Shown: positions 15,690 to 23,598 of the stretch, piece by piece
Layout: each line of letters starts with the position of its first letter
Position numbering within the stretch: position 1 is the first letter of the stretch
DNA from: an uncultured Roseburia sp.
GTDB taxonomy: Bacteria; Bacillota; Clostridia; Lachnospirales; Lachnospiraceae
NCBI GenBank assembly: GCA_910587865.1
Contig: CAJUNX010000016.1
Location: 31,385-59,537, forward strand
Direction: 5' to 3'
Length of the DNA: 28,153 nt
The notes under the pieces: model-generated
The model's input: only the letters and a program-made list of their open reading frames with translations
Told to the model about the DNA's origin: nothing
Database searches by the model: none
Position numbers and translations under genes: made by a program

Positions 15690-16669
15690 TTCTGATTTTA
15701 AAAATCATCGGCATCGTGCTGCTTGTCCTGCTCGGACTGCTTGTGCTGGTTCTTGGCGCGGTGCTGTTTGTTCCGGTGCGTTACCGGATTACAGGGCGGC
15801 AGACGGCAGGAGCTGACCCCCCTGAGCTGTCGGCCCGCGCCGACTGGCTGCTTCATCTGGTGTCGTACCGCTTTGCGTACCGCGGCGGGGAGACGGAGTC
15901 CGGGCTTCGCATCTGCGGGAGATTCCGAAAAAAGAAAGCGCCCGGGGAGCCGGATTCGTGGGAGGAGCCGGGGGAGCCTGAGCCGGATCAGACAGAGGCG
16001 GCTGTGACGAAGGAGAAGCCGGGGCGTAAAAACCCGGCGGAGGAAACGAACACAGAGCCGAACGAAGCGAAGGCGGCGGGCGAATCCCGGCAAAAGGAAA
16101 CGCATGCCGGGCCGGAGGCGCCGACGGGGCAGGAAGGATTGCCGGAACGCGCGCAGCCTGAGGAGAAAACACATTCCCGGCCGGCCGAAGCGATAAAACG
16201 TCTGCTCGTTTTCGCAGTCGGACTGCCGAAGCGCATCCGTCTGGCTGTTTCGGGTGCGGCTGCGGCGATAAGGCGGCTGAAGGAGGCCGCCGCGCAGGCA
16301 TTGTCAAAGATTGCGGAGATAAAAGCCGCCGTGACGGATGAAACGAACCGGACGGCGGTGCGCGGAATCGTAAGGGAGCTACGGTTCCTGCTTTCGCATT
16401 TCCGCGTCCGGAAGATCGATGCCGATCTCTCCTTTTCGCTCGGCGATCCTGCGGCGACAGGACAGGCTCTCGGACTGATCAGCGTCCTTCCGGTTGTATA
16501 CCGGTATCGTTTCCGCATTTATCCGGATTTTGATTCGGAGGAAATGTACCTGCTGGGAGAGTTCGACATCCGTGGAAAAGCGCGTATGATTCATCTGCTG
16601 CGCTCGGCGATCCGGCTGTATCGACAGAAGGAATTTCGTATTTTTATCAAACGAATCATGAACAGATAG
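15677..16669 (+). CDS. DUF2953 membrane protein (YtfI-like)
   Basis: A 330-residue protein that starts with a strongly hydrophobic segment (residues 2-34), then FVPVRYRITG, the usual DUF2953 opening. Residues about 90-180 form a charged Glu/Lys/Pro-rich low-complexity insert. The C-terminal part (VRKIDADLSFSLGDPAATGQ then YRFRIYPDFD) is the conserved DUF2953 core. In Bacillus the family member ytfI lies directly before ytfJ/gerW, and the same order is seen here, which supports the call. The function is unknown but the link with a spore germination factor suggests a sporulation-related membrane role (inference). Confidence 0.82.
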   Translation: MAVIILILKIIGIVLLVLLGLLVLVLGAVLFVPVRYRITGRQTAGADPPELSARADWLLHLVSYRFAYRGGETESGLRICGRFRKKKAPGEPDSWEEPGEPEPDQTEAAVTKEKPGRKNPAEETNTEPNEAKAAGESRQKETHAGPEAPTGQEGLPERAQPEEKTHSRPAEAIKRLLVFAVGLPKRIRLAVSGAAAAIRRLKEAAAQALSKIAEIKAAVTDETNRTAVRGIVRELRFLLSHFRVRKIDADLSFSLGDPAATGQALGLISVLPVVYRYRFRIYPDFDSEEMYLLGEFDIRGKARMIHLLRSAIRLYRQKEFRIFIKRIMNR

Positions 16670-16691
16670 ATCAGAAAGGAAGGTTTTTTGC

Positions 16692-17129
16692 ATGACAGAT
16701 AACAGTTTTCAGACAACCGTAGAATCATTGTTTAAGGGGATGGACAGCTTTATTACGACAAAGACGGTGGTGGGAGACGCGGTTCACATCGGGGACACGA
16801 TCATCCTCCCGCTGGTGGATGTGTCGTTCGGCGTGGGGGCCGGCGCGTTTATCCAGGACAAAAAAAATAACGGCGGCGGCGGTATGGGCGGAAAGATCAT
16901 GCCGAGCGCGGTGCTTGTGATCCAGAACGGCACGACAAAGCTTGTCAATATCAAGAATCAGGACGGTGTGACGAAGCTTCTCGACATGGTGCCGGATTTT
17001 GTCAACAAATTCACTTCCAGGAAAAAGACGGAAGAGGCTTTTGTGGCGCCGGAGACAGATCCGGCCGCAAAGGAAGAGGCAAAAAAAGAAATGGAAGAGA
17101 TGCTTAAGGATTCGGTCAGCCAGGAGTAA
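16692..17129 (+). CDS. gerW: Sporulation protein YtfJ/GerW
   Basis: GerW (YtfJ) is a small spore protein needed for normal germination in Bacillus subtilis. The 145-residue product has the full family pattern: FQTTVESLFKGMDSFITTKT, VVGDAVHIGDTIILPLVDVS, FGVGAGAFIQDK and a Gly-rich loop GGGGMGG followed by PSAVLVIQNG. The C-terminus is a short acidic-basic helix. It follows the DUF2953 gene by 22 bases with AGAAAGGAAGG as the ribosome site. Its presence is the main sign that the organism forms, or descends from formers of, endospores. Confidence 0.92.
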   Translation: MTDNSFQTTVESLFKGMDSFITTKTVVGDAVHIGDTIILPLVDVSFGVGAGAFIQDKKNNGGGGMGGKIMPSAVLVIQNGTTKLVNIKNQDGVTKLLDMVPDFVNKFTSRKKTEEAFVAPETDPAAKEEAKKEMEEMLKDSVSQE

Positions 17130-17219
17130 AGGCGGACGGCATGGGATGCGGCGTGCGGGACTGCCCGTGCGCGGCGGAACGGAATGCCGGCAGAATCATC
17201 AGTCAGGGGGGAATGGAGT

Positions 17220-18203
17220 ATGGCGATTACGGCTATTCGGGGAATGTCAGGCACGGCGCCTGTCAGAGAACCGTCGAAGGATCGCGACGAGCGGAGAATC
17301 GAAAAGCAGATTTCGGAGCTTCAGGGAAAGCGAAAGAGTGTTGCCGATGACAGAAAACTGACAAAAGAAGAAAAACATGCCAGGATGCAGTCGATCGAGA
17401 AGGAGCTGCGCGGTTTAAACGATGAACTGCGCCAGCATCAGGCGGCGAGACGGCAGGAGAATGCCGCGCGCACGAAGGAAAACAGACCAGACGCAGCCGC
17501 ATCCGGTGTGCGTGCCGCGGAGAACGCCGCGAGGAAGAAAGAACGGTACGCTGCAGAGACACCCGCGGATGCGCATCTGCATACCATGGCCCGTTCTGAG
17601 GCGGAAAACAGGACGGCGGAACAAAGAACGCGCACGGAAAGCAGTTCATCCGGCGCGGGGGATGTGTCCGGCGCAGAGCGTTCTGCGGCAGGGAGCGGGA
17701 CATCCGCTGCCGGCGGGACGTCCGCCGCGGCGGGAATATCCGCGGAACGCACGCGGGAGGAGACGGATGCGCGTCGGGAGGATCCGATTCGCGAGGCTGC
17801 CAGGCAGGGCGTGTATCTTACGCTTTCCCATGCGAAGGATTACGTGCAGAGACTCTCGCAGACGCGCACCGGGCTGGTAAACCGGCAGCGTGCCGCACAG
17901 ACGCAGGACGAAAAGGCAGAGCTGCAGAGACGGATTGACGAGGTATCCGCGCAGGTCGGAGAGAAGCTGCGCAGGATTTCGGAGGCCATTGACGAGGCGC
18001 AGCGAAAGGACGAGAACCGCAGCGGCAGGATGGAAGAACTTCGGAGGGAAGACGAGACCAGGAAAGAAAAGCGCAAAATCGTCATCTCCGAGCTTGAGAC
18101 GGAGCAGATGCACCGCAGGCAGATTCAGGTGCCGAAGCGGACGGAGAATTTTGATGTGATCCGCTTTGAGATGCCGCGGAATGCGGCGGCACAGCAGGGA
18201 TAA
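17220..18203 (+). CDS. Coiled-coil hypothetical protein
   Basis: A 327-residue protein without signal or membrane segment. Residues about 15-80 form a heptad-rich helix (RRIEKQISELQGKRKSVADD, KEEKHARMQSIEKELRGLND), residues about 85-190 are low-complexity and rich in Ala, Arg, Glu, Ser and Gly, and residues about 200-300 form a second coiled coil. The first helix region resembles FlxA-like proteins found in Lachnospiraceae; this is only a likeness by eye. The start at 17220 uses AGGGGGGA about eight bases upstream; an upstream ATG at 17184 lacks a site. The middle region is very GC-rich and probably evolves fast. Function unknown. Confidence 0.7.
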   Translation: MAITAIRGMSGTAPVREPSKDRDERRIEKQISELQGKRKSVADDRKLTKEEKHARMQSIEKELRGLNDELRQHQAARRQENAARTKENRPDAAASGVRAAENAARKKERYAAETPADAHLHTMARSEAENRTAEQRTRTESSSSGAGDVSGAERSAAGSGTSAAGGTSAAAGISAERTREETDARREDPIREAARQGVYLTLSHAKDYVQRLSQTRTGLVNRQRAAQTQDEKAELQRRIDEVSAQVGEKLRRISEAIDEAQRKDENRSGRMEELRREDETRKEKRKIVISELETEQMHRRQIQVPKRTENFDVIRFEMPRNAAAQQG

Positions 18204-18331
18204 GGAAACGGCCATGATCCGTGTTCGTTAGCGCGGACGTATCCGGACAACAGCCGGGGCCTGCAAAGGAGGCGGAAAGAAGAAAATGAGACAGCGGACG
18301 CGCATTTGCTGGCAAGGTCTGCCGTAAGACG

Positions 18332-18352
18332 CATATATTATAACGATATATG
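18332..18352. promoter_or_regulatory. A+T-rich dyad ahead of the 46-residue peptide gene
   Basis: CATATAT (18332-18338), seven spacer bases containing TATAACG, then ATATATG (18346-18352) form a perfect dyad in otherwise GC-rich DNA. It overlaps TATAAC, the best -10 candidate for the small gene, but no good -35 box is evident. It could be an operator or just promoter DNA. Confidence 0.35.
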
Positions 18353-18368
18353 TTTTCTGGGTGGTCTT

Positions 18369-18509
18369 ATGAAGCGGATGCTTGGCTTTGCACTGTTCTG
18401 TTTTTCCATGGGGATGCTCGTAATGCTTGTCATCCACAACCGTCTCATTGGATTTATCCTGATTGTGGCGTGTATGGTGGCCGGTTATTATGTGTTCTGC
18501 TGCGATTAG
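18369..18509 (+). CDS. 46-residue membrane peptide
   Basis: A 46-codon gene: MKRMLGFALFCFSMGMLVML followed by a short polar turn (HNRL) and a second hydrophobic run (IGFILIVACMVAGYYVFCC). It would span the membrane twice as a hairpin. The initiator ATG at 18369 follows GGGTGGT closely; a longer frame from 18306 is less likely. I recall similar short unnamed proteins in Lachnospiraceae genomes. It ends 50 bases before a strong terminator that it shares with uxaC from the other strand. Function unknown. Confidence 0.6.
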   Translation: MKRMLGFALFCFSMGMLVMLVIHNRLIGFILIVACMVAGYYVFCCD

Positions 18510-18559
18510 TGTGCTGGTTTCAACAGATATCATGCAGACAGTATACTGGCATAAAATAA

Positions 18560-18591
18560 GGGCCGGGAATCTGAAAACAGGTTCCCGGTCC
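18560..18591. terminator. Strong bidirectional terminator
   Basis: A 14-bp stem (18560-18573 with 18578-18591, two G-U pairs) closed by an AAAA loop lies between convergent genes. On the minus strand it is followed by a good T-tract (TTATTTTAT), so it best terminates uxaC; on the plus strand CTTTGCTGTTGT follows. Confidence 0.85.
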
Positions 18592-18605
18592 TTTGCTGTT
18601 GTCTG

Positions 18606-20021
18606 TTATGCGAGTGTCAGATCAAACCCGAAATAGCCGATCGCGTTGTTGTAGCAGATGCCCTTTACGATCTCGCCTAAGATCTCGTAATCCGCCGGGA
18701 ACTCCCCGTTTTCCACCCATCCGCCGATCAGGTTGCACATGATTCTGCGGAAATAGTCGTGTCTCGTGTAGGAGAGGAAACTTCTCGAGTCGGTCAGCAT
18801 TCCGACAAAGCCGGAGAGATTGCCTAAGTTTGCGAGTGAGATCATCTGCTCCTCCATGCCGGTCTTGTGATCGTTAAACCACCACGCAGAGCCCTGCTGG
18901 ATCTTCGCGACTGCCGAGGAATCCTGGAAACAGCCTAAGATCGTGCCGATCGCCTGGTTGTCGTTCGGGTTTAAGCTGTAGAGGATCGTTTTCGGGAGTC
19001 CGCCGTCACGGTTTACCGCATTGAGGTAGTCCGCGAGCTCGGAGGACGGCGCGTAGTTGTTGATGCAGTCAAAGCCGGTATCCGGTCCTAATTTGTCAAA
19101 CATCGGCGTATTGTTGTCACGCTTGCATCCGTAGTGAAGCTGCATTACCCAGTTGCGCTTCGTGTATTCTTTTCCGACGAATACCATAAATGCGGTCTTG
19201 AACGCCAGCTCTTCCTCGCGGGTGACCGGGCTGCCGGAGAGACGTTTCGCAAAGATCGCTTCAACCTCCTCTGCGGAAGCCGGCCGGTACATCGCGTACT
19301 CAAGTCCGTGGTCGGAGACCGAGCAGCCCATCGAGTCAAAGAAATCCATGCGCGCGGAGAGCGCTTTGCACAGATCCGCGAATGTGGTGATCGCGACGCC
19401 GGAAACCTCCGCGAGCTGCGCGATATAATCGCAGTAGGTGACCTTCTCAATATTCATTGCCTTGTCCGGGCGCCATGCCGGGAGCACCTGCACCTCAAAG
19501 GTGTCGTCCTCCGCGATCTTTTTGTGCCACTCTAACGAATCGACCGGGTCGTCCGTCGTGCAGATTAAGGTGACGTTTGACTGACGGATGATGTTGCGGA
19601 CCGACATGTCCGGCTCTGCGAGACGCTTATTGCAGAGCTCCCACACTTCCTCCGCGGTCTTTTTGCTGAGTGCGCCGTGATAGCCGAAATACTTCTGCAG
19701 CTCGAGGTGGCTCCAGTGATACAGCGGGTTGCCGATCGCCTTTCCGATCACCTCCGCCCATTTGAAAAACTTCTCTTTATCGGAAGCATCGCCGGTAATG
19801 TATTGCTCCTCCACACCGCAGGAACGCATAAAACGCCATTTGTAGTGATCGCCGCCCAGCCATACCTGCGTGATGTTCTCAAACTGTCTGTCCTCAAAGA
19901 TCTCCTGCGGATTGATGTGGCAGTGATAGTCAAGTACCGGCGTGGCGGCCGCATAATCGCGGTAAAGCTTCTGCGCCGTTCCGGTCTGCAGTAAGAAATT
20001 CTCGTCCATAAATTGTTTCAT
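18606..20021 (-). CDS. uxaC: Uronate isomerase (glucuronate isomerase)
   Basis: UxaC isomerises D-galacturonate to D-tagaturonate and D-glucuronate to D-fructuronate, the first step of hexuronate catabolism. The 471-residue length is standard. The amidohydrolase-fold metal motif HCH in DYHCHINPQEIFEDRQFENI (His33 and His35) and later conserved parts (TTDDPVDSLEWHK, FRPDK-like WRPDKAMNIE, QLHYGCKRDNNTPMF, LTDSRSFLSYTRHDYFRRIM) are all visible. It is transcribed away from the LacI gene from a good promoter at 20111-20139 with an overlapping dyad. Together with uxaB and uxaA on the opposite strand it gives the route from galacturonate to 2-keto-3-deoxygluconate; the kinase and aldolase that finish the pathway are not in this window. 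Confidence 0.96.
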   Translation of the reverse strand: MKQFMDENFLLQTGTAQKLYRDYAAATPVLDYHCHINPQEIFEDRQFENITQVWLGGDHYKWRFMRSCGVEEQYITGDASDKEKFFKWAEVIGKAIGNPLYHWSHLELQKYFGYHGALSKKTAEEVWELCNKRLAEPDMSVRNIIRQSNVTLICTTDDPVDSLEWHKKIAEDDTFEVQVLPAWRPDKAMNIEKVTYCDYIAQLAEVSGVAITTFADLCKALSARMDFFDSMGCSVSDHGLEYAMYRPASAEEVEAIFAKRLSGSPVTREEELAFKTAFMVFVGKEYTKRNWVMQLHYGCKRDNNTPMFDKLGPDTGFDCINNYAPSSELADYLNAVNRDGGLPKTILYSLNPNDNQAIGTILGCFQDSSAVAKIQQGSAWWFNDHKTGMEEQMISLANLGNLSGFVGMLTDSRSFLSYTRHDYFRRIMCNLIGGWVENGEFPADYEILGEIVKGICYNNAIGYFGFDLTLA

Positions 20022-20110
20022 GATATGTTTTTCCCCCGTTTCTGCGCGGCTTTTGTGAATGACAGGCCCGCGGATGCCGCACGGACACAGACCTGTAGCC
20101 CCATGGTAAT

Positions 20111-20139
20111 ATTATACAATAGCGATGCGGGAAACGCAA
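20111..20139 (-). promoter_or_regulatory. Sigma-A promoter of uxaC
   Basis: On the minus strand TTGCGT (20139-20134), a 17-base spacer and TATAAT (20116-20111) point toward uxaC. The leader is about 80 bases and includes a GCGG-CAT-CCGC hairpin. Confidence 0.75.
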
Positions 20140-20151
20140 CCAATTGTTGCG
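20135..20151. promoter_or_regulatory. Palindrome over the uxaC -35 box, candidate operator
   Basis: CGCAAC (20135-20140), five spacer bases CAATT, GTTGCG (20146-20151) form a perfect dyad that overlaps the -35 box of uxaC. It differs in form from the two 14-bp dyads at the LacI/uxaB promoters, so a second regulator or a variant site is implied. Binding is inference. Confidence 0.45.
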
Positions 20152-20154
20152 GAT

Positions 20155-20634
20155 ACGAATTACGGCTGTCGGCCTGCCGTCCAGAACGAAGCCGCTGTCC
20201 GTCTCCGCGAAGCCCTCGTCGAATTCGGCCGCGCAGGCGACCGTGACATTGTCATATCTGCCTGCCGCTTCGGCCAGCGTCAGATCCGTCTTTTGATCCG
20301 TCTCCCCGCCAAAGAGCACATCGATGCCGATTGCCGCCGGCTGTTTGGTCCGCGTTTAAGATATCCAGCGATTTTGCAATGCCGTGCCGGCACCATTCCT
20401 GATAAGGACCGTAGGCACCCAGCGCTTTCTGATCAATGCCGATGATCACTACCGTGCCGTCGGTGGCGGACGGGCGCCGGTACAGCGCGTCGCAGAGCGC
20501 TATATCCGACCGGTCAAAAAGACGCGATCCCGCCAGGAGCTTGCGTGCATCGTGCCCTCGGTTTTCATCCGGTACATGGTCGCAGCCACGGCTTTTCCGC
20601 AGCCGCAGGCGGACAGCAGCAGAGACAGCGTCAT
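20155..20634 (-). pseudogene. Decayed FecR-like/CHASE2 sensor gene
   Basis: Three minus-strand pieces in different frames make sense only as a broken gene or gene pair. From the ATG at 20634 the frame reads MTLSLLLSACGCGKAVAATM then YRMKTEGT, a lipoprotein-like start as in Lachnospiraceae FecR-family proteins, and stops at 20500. A second frame from about 20550 to 20350 reads FDRSDIALCDALYRRPSATD then GTVVIIGIDQKALGAYGPYQ, typical of a CHASE2 sensor domain. A one-base insertion near 20347 moves the continuation to a third frame: KQPAAIGIDVLFGGETDQKT and on to FVLDGRPTAVIR. Resemblance ends at the uxaC promoter. FecR and CHASE2 domains occur together in cyclase or kinase sensors, but no output domain survives here. 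Family names rest on recognition by eye. Confidence 0.6.
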
Positions 20635-20681
20635 GTTTTTTCACGCAGATTTAAAATACATGACCGTTTCATACTGGCATC

Positions 20682-20710
20682 ATTTTATAACAGGACACCG
20701 GGGATTGCAA
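20682..20710 (-). promoter_or_regulatory. Possible promoter left over from the FecR-CHASE2 gene
   Basis: On the minus strand TTGCAA (20710-20705), 17 bases, TAAAAT (20687-20682) lies about 50 bases before the broken ATG. If active it would now produce transcripts reading through the remnant toward uxaC. Confidence 0.35.
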
Positions 20711-20829
20711 GAAGGTTTCAGGGCCGGGGCGCGGAAGAAAGCGGCGAACGGATTCTGGTCGGGGAGATTTCACTCTGAATACATGCGGCGTGCGCCATGA
20801 GGGACCGCCGCAGTTTGTGCCGCCTGAAA

Positions 20830-21840
20830 TTAAAATATCGTGCTTCCACGCCGGATCAGTTTCCCGGAAAAGACGGACTGCTTCGGCATCTCTTCCCCGT
20901 CCAACACGCGAAGCAGCGTCTGCACCAGCTGATGTGTCTGCGTTTTAAGCCGGTTGTCGACAGAGGTCAGTTCGGGCGTACAGCAGTCGGCCAGCATGGA
21001 ATTATTGTAGCCGATGACCGAGAGATCCTCCGGGACGCGGATCCCGCGCTGCGCCGCGTATTTCATCGCGCCGATCGCGAGCGGATCCTCCGAGGCGATC
21101 ACCCCGTGAAATGCCGGCGACTGTTCTGCTGCGGCCGCCACAAAATCCGCGACCGCGCTCATCTGCTGCGGATCGCCCGGATAGCGGTGGATCAGCCGTT
21201 CATAGTCCGGTATGCCGCGCTCTTTCACCGCAGCCGTAAAGCCGTCGAGCTTGCGCCGCCCGCTGTAGGAGAGGGAATTGTACAGGTAGAGGATCTCCGT
21301 GATCCCGGCATTTAGCATGGCGGCCGCGGCCTCGTACATCGAGGTGTAATCGTCGCACAGGATGCTGTATACATTCGGGTAATCGTAGGAAGCGTTCAAC
21401 AACATGATCGGAACCTGTGCGGACGCCTCGCGGATGTATTGATTTTCCTCGCCCGTAGTCCCGATAAAATTAGAACCGACCAGGATGATGCTGTCCACTT
21501 TTTTTGAGAGAATCAGATCCATGTAGCTGCGCCGCACCTCCTGGTGATAGCCGGTGCAGCAGAGCAGGGACTCGTATCCGTGCTCCTGCAGCGTCTGCTC
21601 GAGATAATAGACCGCCTTTGCCAGAAACAGATCGGAGGAATCCGCGCACAGAATTCCGATCGTGCGCAGTGAACGCAGACCGAGCCCGCGCGCAAAGGCA
21701 TTCGGCGCGTAGCCGCATGCGTCAATCACATCCAGCACTTTTTTGCGCGTCGCAGGGCTGACTTTTGCGCTGCCGTTCAGCACGCGTGATACGGTGGCAA
21801 TCGACACACCGGCCTTTTCTGAAATATCGTATATCGTCAT
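20830..21840 (-). CDS. LacI family transcriptional regulator
   Basis: A 336-residue regulator. The N-terminal LacI HTH and hinge are complete: MTIYDISEKAGVSIATVSRV, LNGSAKVSPATRKKVLDVID, then GYAPNAFARGL. The rest is a periplasmic-binding-like effector domain (TIGILCADSSDLFLAKAVYY, GVIASEDPLAIGAMKYAAQR, VIGYNNSMLADCCTPELTSV). It is divergent from uxaB, with an AGGAGA site five bases before its ATG. Location and the paired operators suggest it is the local repressor of hexuronate genes, sensing a uronate or pathway intermediate; the effector is inference. No U-tract terminator follows; a TGCGGCG/CGCCGCA hairpin sits just after the stop (20784-20812). Confidence 0.9.
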   Translation of the reverse strand: MTIYDISEKAGVSIATVSRVLNGSAKVSPATRKKVLDVIDACGYAPNAFARGLGLRSLRTIGILCADSSDLFLAKAVYYLEQTLQEHGYESLLCCTGYHQEVRRSYMDLILSKKVDSIILVGSNFIGTTGEENQYIREASAQVPIMLLNASYDYPNVYSILCDDYTSMYEAAAAMLNAGITEILYLYNSLSYSGRRKLDGFTAAVKERGIPDYERLIHRYPGDPQQMSAVADFVAAAAEQSPAFHGVIASEDPLAIGAMKYAAQRGIRVPEDLSVIGYNNSMLADCCTPELTSVDNRLKTQTHQLVQTLLRVLDGEEMPKQSVFSGKLIRRGSTIF

Positions 21841-21908
21841 TCTGATCTCCTTTTCTGCTGCAGGTCATGGATCCCTTTTTTATAGTAAAGGTTCGTCTCT
21901 GCCGGATG

Positions 21909-21922
21909 TGAAAGCGGTTTCA
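21909..21922. promoter_or_regulatory. LacI/CcpA-type operator (cre-like) at the regulator promoter
   Basis: TGAAAGCGGTTTCA matches the CcpA cre consensus TGWAANCGNTNWCA at every position. It lies about 6-19 bases after the predicted start of the LacI-family gene transcript. It also shares the pattern TGnAAGCnnTTnCA with the dyad at 22019-22032, so it may serve CcpA, the local LacI protein, or both. Confidence 0.65.
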
Positions 21923-21933
21923 TCATTAAAATG

Positions 21934-21962
21934 ATTATACCGGAAAATAAAAGCGGGCGCAA
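21934..21962 (-). promoter_or_regulatory. Sigma-A promoter of the LacI-family gene
   Basis: On the minus strand TTGCGC (21962-21957), 17 bases, TATAAT (21939-21934). The start would be near 21927, about 87 bases ahead of the ATG. Confidence 0.75.
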
Positions 21963-21983
21963 CAGAGAAATTCCAAATACATA

Positions 21984-22012
21984 TTGACGAAATCCCAAAA
22001 AGGTGTCAGAAT
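21984..22012 (+). promoter_or_regulatory. Probable uxaB promoter
   Basis: TTGACG (21984-21989), 17 bases, CAGAAT (22007-22012). The -10 box is weak, as expected of a controlled promoter. The dyad at 22019-22032 would lie at the start of transcription. Confidence 0.5.
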
Positions 22013-22018
22013 AAATGA

Positions 22019-22032
22019 TGTAAGCATTTACA
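22019..22032. promoter_or_regulatory. LacI-type operator at the uxaB promoter
   Basis: TGTAAGCATTTACA, part of the 16-base dyad ATGTAA-GCAT-TTACAT (22018-22033), has the usual LacI-family operator form. It sits directly downstream of the uxaB -10 box, where a bound repressor would block initiation. Confidence 0.6.
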
Positions 22033-22098
22033 TTTTGTGAGAAACCGTTGTCAGGGGATACTGTGGCGTCAGAAACGCCCGGGGGAAGGAGCAGGAGA

Positions 22099-23592
22099 AT
22101 GGAGGTACTAAACAGAGTACGGACAGGGAAAAAGGAACGACCGGTACGCGTACTGCAGTTCGGGGAGGGAAATTTTCTCCGGGCATTTGTCGACTATATG
22201 ATTGACATTGCCAATGAGCAGGGGAAGTTTGACGGCGATATCGTGATCGTAAAACCGATCGGGTTTGGTTCGCTCACGCGGTTTGCCGCGCAGGAATGCC
22301 AGTATACGGTGCAGCTGCGCGGGATCGTCGACGGGAAGGCGGAGCGCATCAGCCGCATCGTGACGAGTGTGGCGGACGCGGTGGACGCATACGCGGAATA
22401 TGAGAAGTATGCGGCGTTTGCAGCGCTTGACACATTGCGCTTTATCGTGTCAAATACGACGGAAGCGGGAATAGTCTATGATGAGACGGACCGTCTGGAA
22501 TGCAACCCGCCGAAAAGCTATCCGGGGAAGCTGACAAAGTTTTTGTATGAGCGCTACTGTCATTTTGACGGGGCGGCGGACAAGGGGCTGATCATCCTGC
22601 CGGTGGAGCTGATCGACGACAACGGGATTCGTCTGCGGGAATGTGTGCAGAAGCTCGCGGCGCAGTGGAACCTTCCGGAAGGTTTTCTCTGCTGGCTGGA
22701 TACGGCGTGCGTTTTCACGTCGACACTTGTCGACAGGATTGTGACCGGATATCCGGCGGATGAAGCGGAAACGCTGTGCGGGGAGTTTGGTTATGAGGAT
22801 CAGCTGATTGTGACCGGTGAGCCGTTTGCGCTCTGGGTGATCGAGAGTCCGAGGGACATCAGCGGGGAGCTGCCGCTTCCGGAGGCAGGGCTTCCGGTGA
22901 TTTTTACCGACAATCAGAAGCCGTACAAGCAGCGGAAGGTGCGCATTTTAAACGGAGCGCATACATCCTTTGTCCTGGCTTCCTATCTCTGCGGACATGA
23001 TACGGTGCTTGCGTCCATGGAGGATCCGATGATCTGCTCGTTTGTCAGAGAGACGATCTATGACGAGGTGATCCCGACGCTTTCTCTGCCGAAACAGGAT
23101 CTGGACGACTTCGCGGAGGCGGTGATCACGCGCTTTTTCAATCCATATGTAAAACATGCCCTGCTGTCAATCTCGCTGAATTCGGTTTCGAAATGGCGTG
23201 CGCGCTGTATGCCGAGCTTTTTGGAGTACGCGGCCAAAGAGGGGCGTCTGCCAAAGCATCTGACGTTTTCGCTCGCGGCGCTGATGGCGTTTTATACCGG
23301 AGAAATGCGCGGCGGGAACGGATCGGACGGCGCAGAGTATTTTGGAACGAGAAGCTGCGACGGGACGGAGTACCGGATCCTTGATGATGCGGCGGCGCTC
23401 GCATTTTTTGCGGAGCATTGCGGGGAGGATGCGTCGTCCTTTACCCATGCGGTTCTCTCGAACGAAGCATTCTGGGGGGAGGATTTGACGAAGATCTGTG
23501 ATGCAGAGGAACAGACGGCCTCGTACCTGGAGAAGATCCGGATGCTCGGCATGAGACAGGCAATCGTGGAAGTATTCGGAGAGCGCTGTTAA
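22099..23592 (+). CDS. uxaB: Tagaturonate reductase (altronate oxidoreductase)
   Basis: UxaB reduces D-tagaturonate to D-altronate with NADH. The 497-residue protein belongs to the mannitol dehydrogenase superfamily: VLQFGEGNFLRAFVDYMIDI is the N-terminal nucleotide-binding stretch that distinguishes UxaB, followed by FIVSNTTEAGI and the C-terminal active-site motif KVRILNGAHTSFVLASYLCG, where the catalytic Lys lies in the KxxxxNGxH region. A TTG at 22048 would give a 17-residue extension, but the ATG at 22099 has AAGGAG seven bases upstream and fits the family start. It is divergent from the LacI-family gene and is likely repressed by it. The next gene, DUF1905, follows after a 54-bp tandem repeat. 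Confidence 0.94.
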   Translation: MEVLNRVRTGKKERPVRVLQFGEGNFLRAFVDYMIDIANEQGKFDGDIVIVKPIGFGSLTRFAAQECQYTVQLRGIVDGKAERISRIVTSVADAVDAYAEYEKYAAFAALDTLRFIVSNTTEAGIVYDETDRLECNPPKSYPGKLTKFLYERYCHFDGAADKGLIILPVELIDDNGIRLRECVQKLAAQWNLPEGFLCWLDTACVFTSTLVDRIVTGYPADEAETLCGEFGYEDQLIVTGEPFALWVIESPRDISGELPLPEAGLPVIFTDNQKPYKQRKVRILNGAHTSFVLASYLCGHDTVLASMEDPMICSFVRETIYDEVIPTLSLPKQDLDDFAEAVITRFFNPYVKHALLSISLNSVSKWRARCMPSFLEYAAKEGRLPKHLTFSLAALMAFYTGEMRGGNGSDGAEYFGTRSCDGTEYRILDDAAALAFFAEHCGEDASSFTHAVLSNEAFWGEDLTKICDAEEQTASYLEKIRMLGMRQAIVEVFGERC

Positions 23593-23598
23593 ACCAGG

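Noticed and set aside
17184..17219. Upstream start for the coiled-coil protein
   Set aside because: No ribosome site at 17184, while 17220 is preceded by AGGGGGGA.
18286..18327. Thirteen-codon frame after AAAGGAGG, possible leader peptide
   Set aside because: Spacing of about 13 bases is long, there is no run of regulatory codons, and no attenuator follows.
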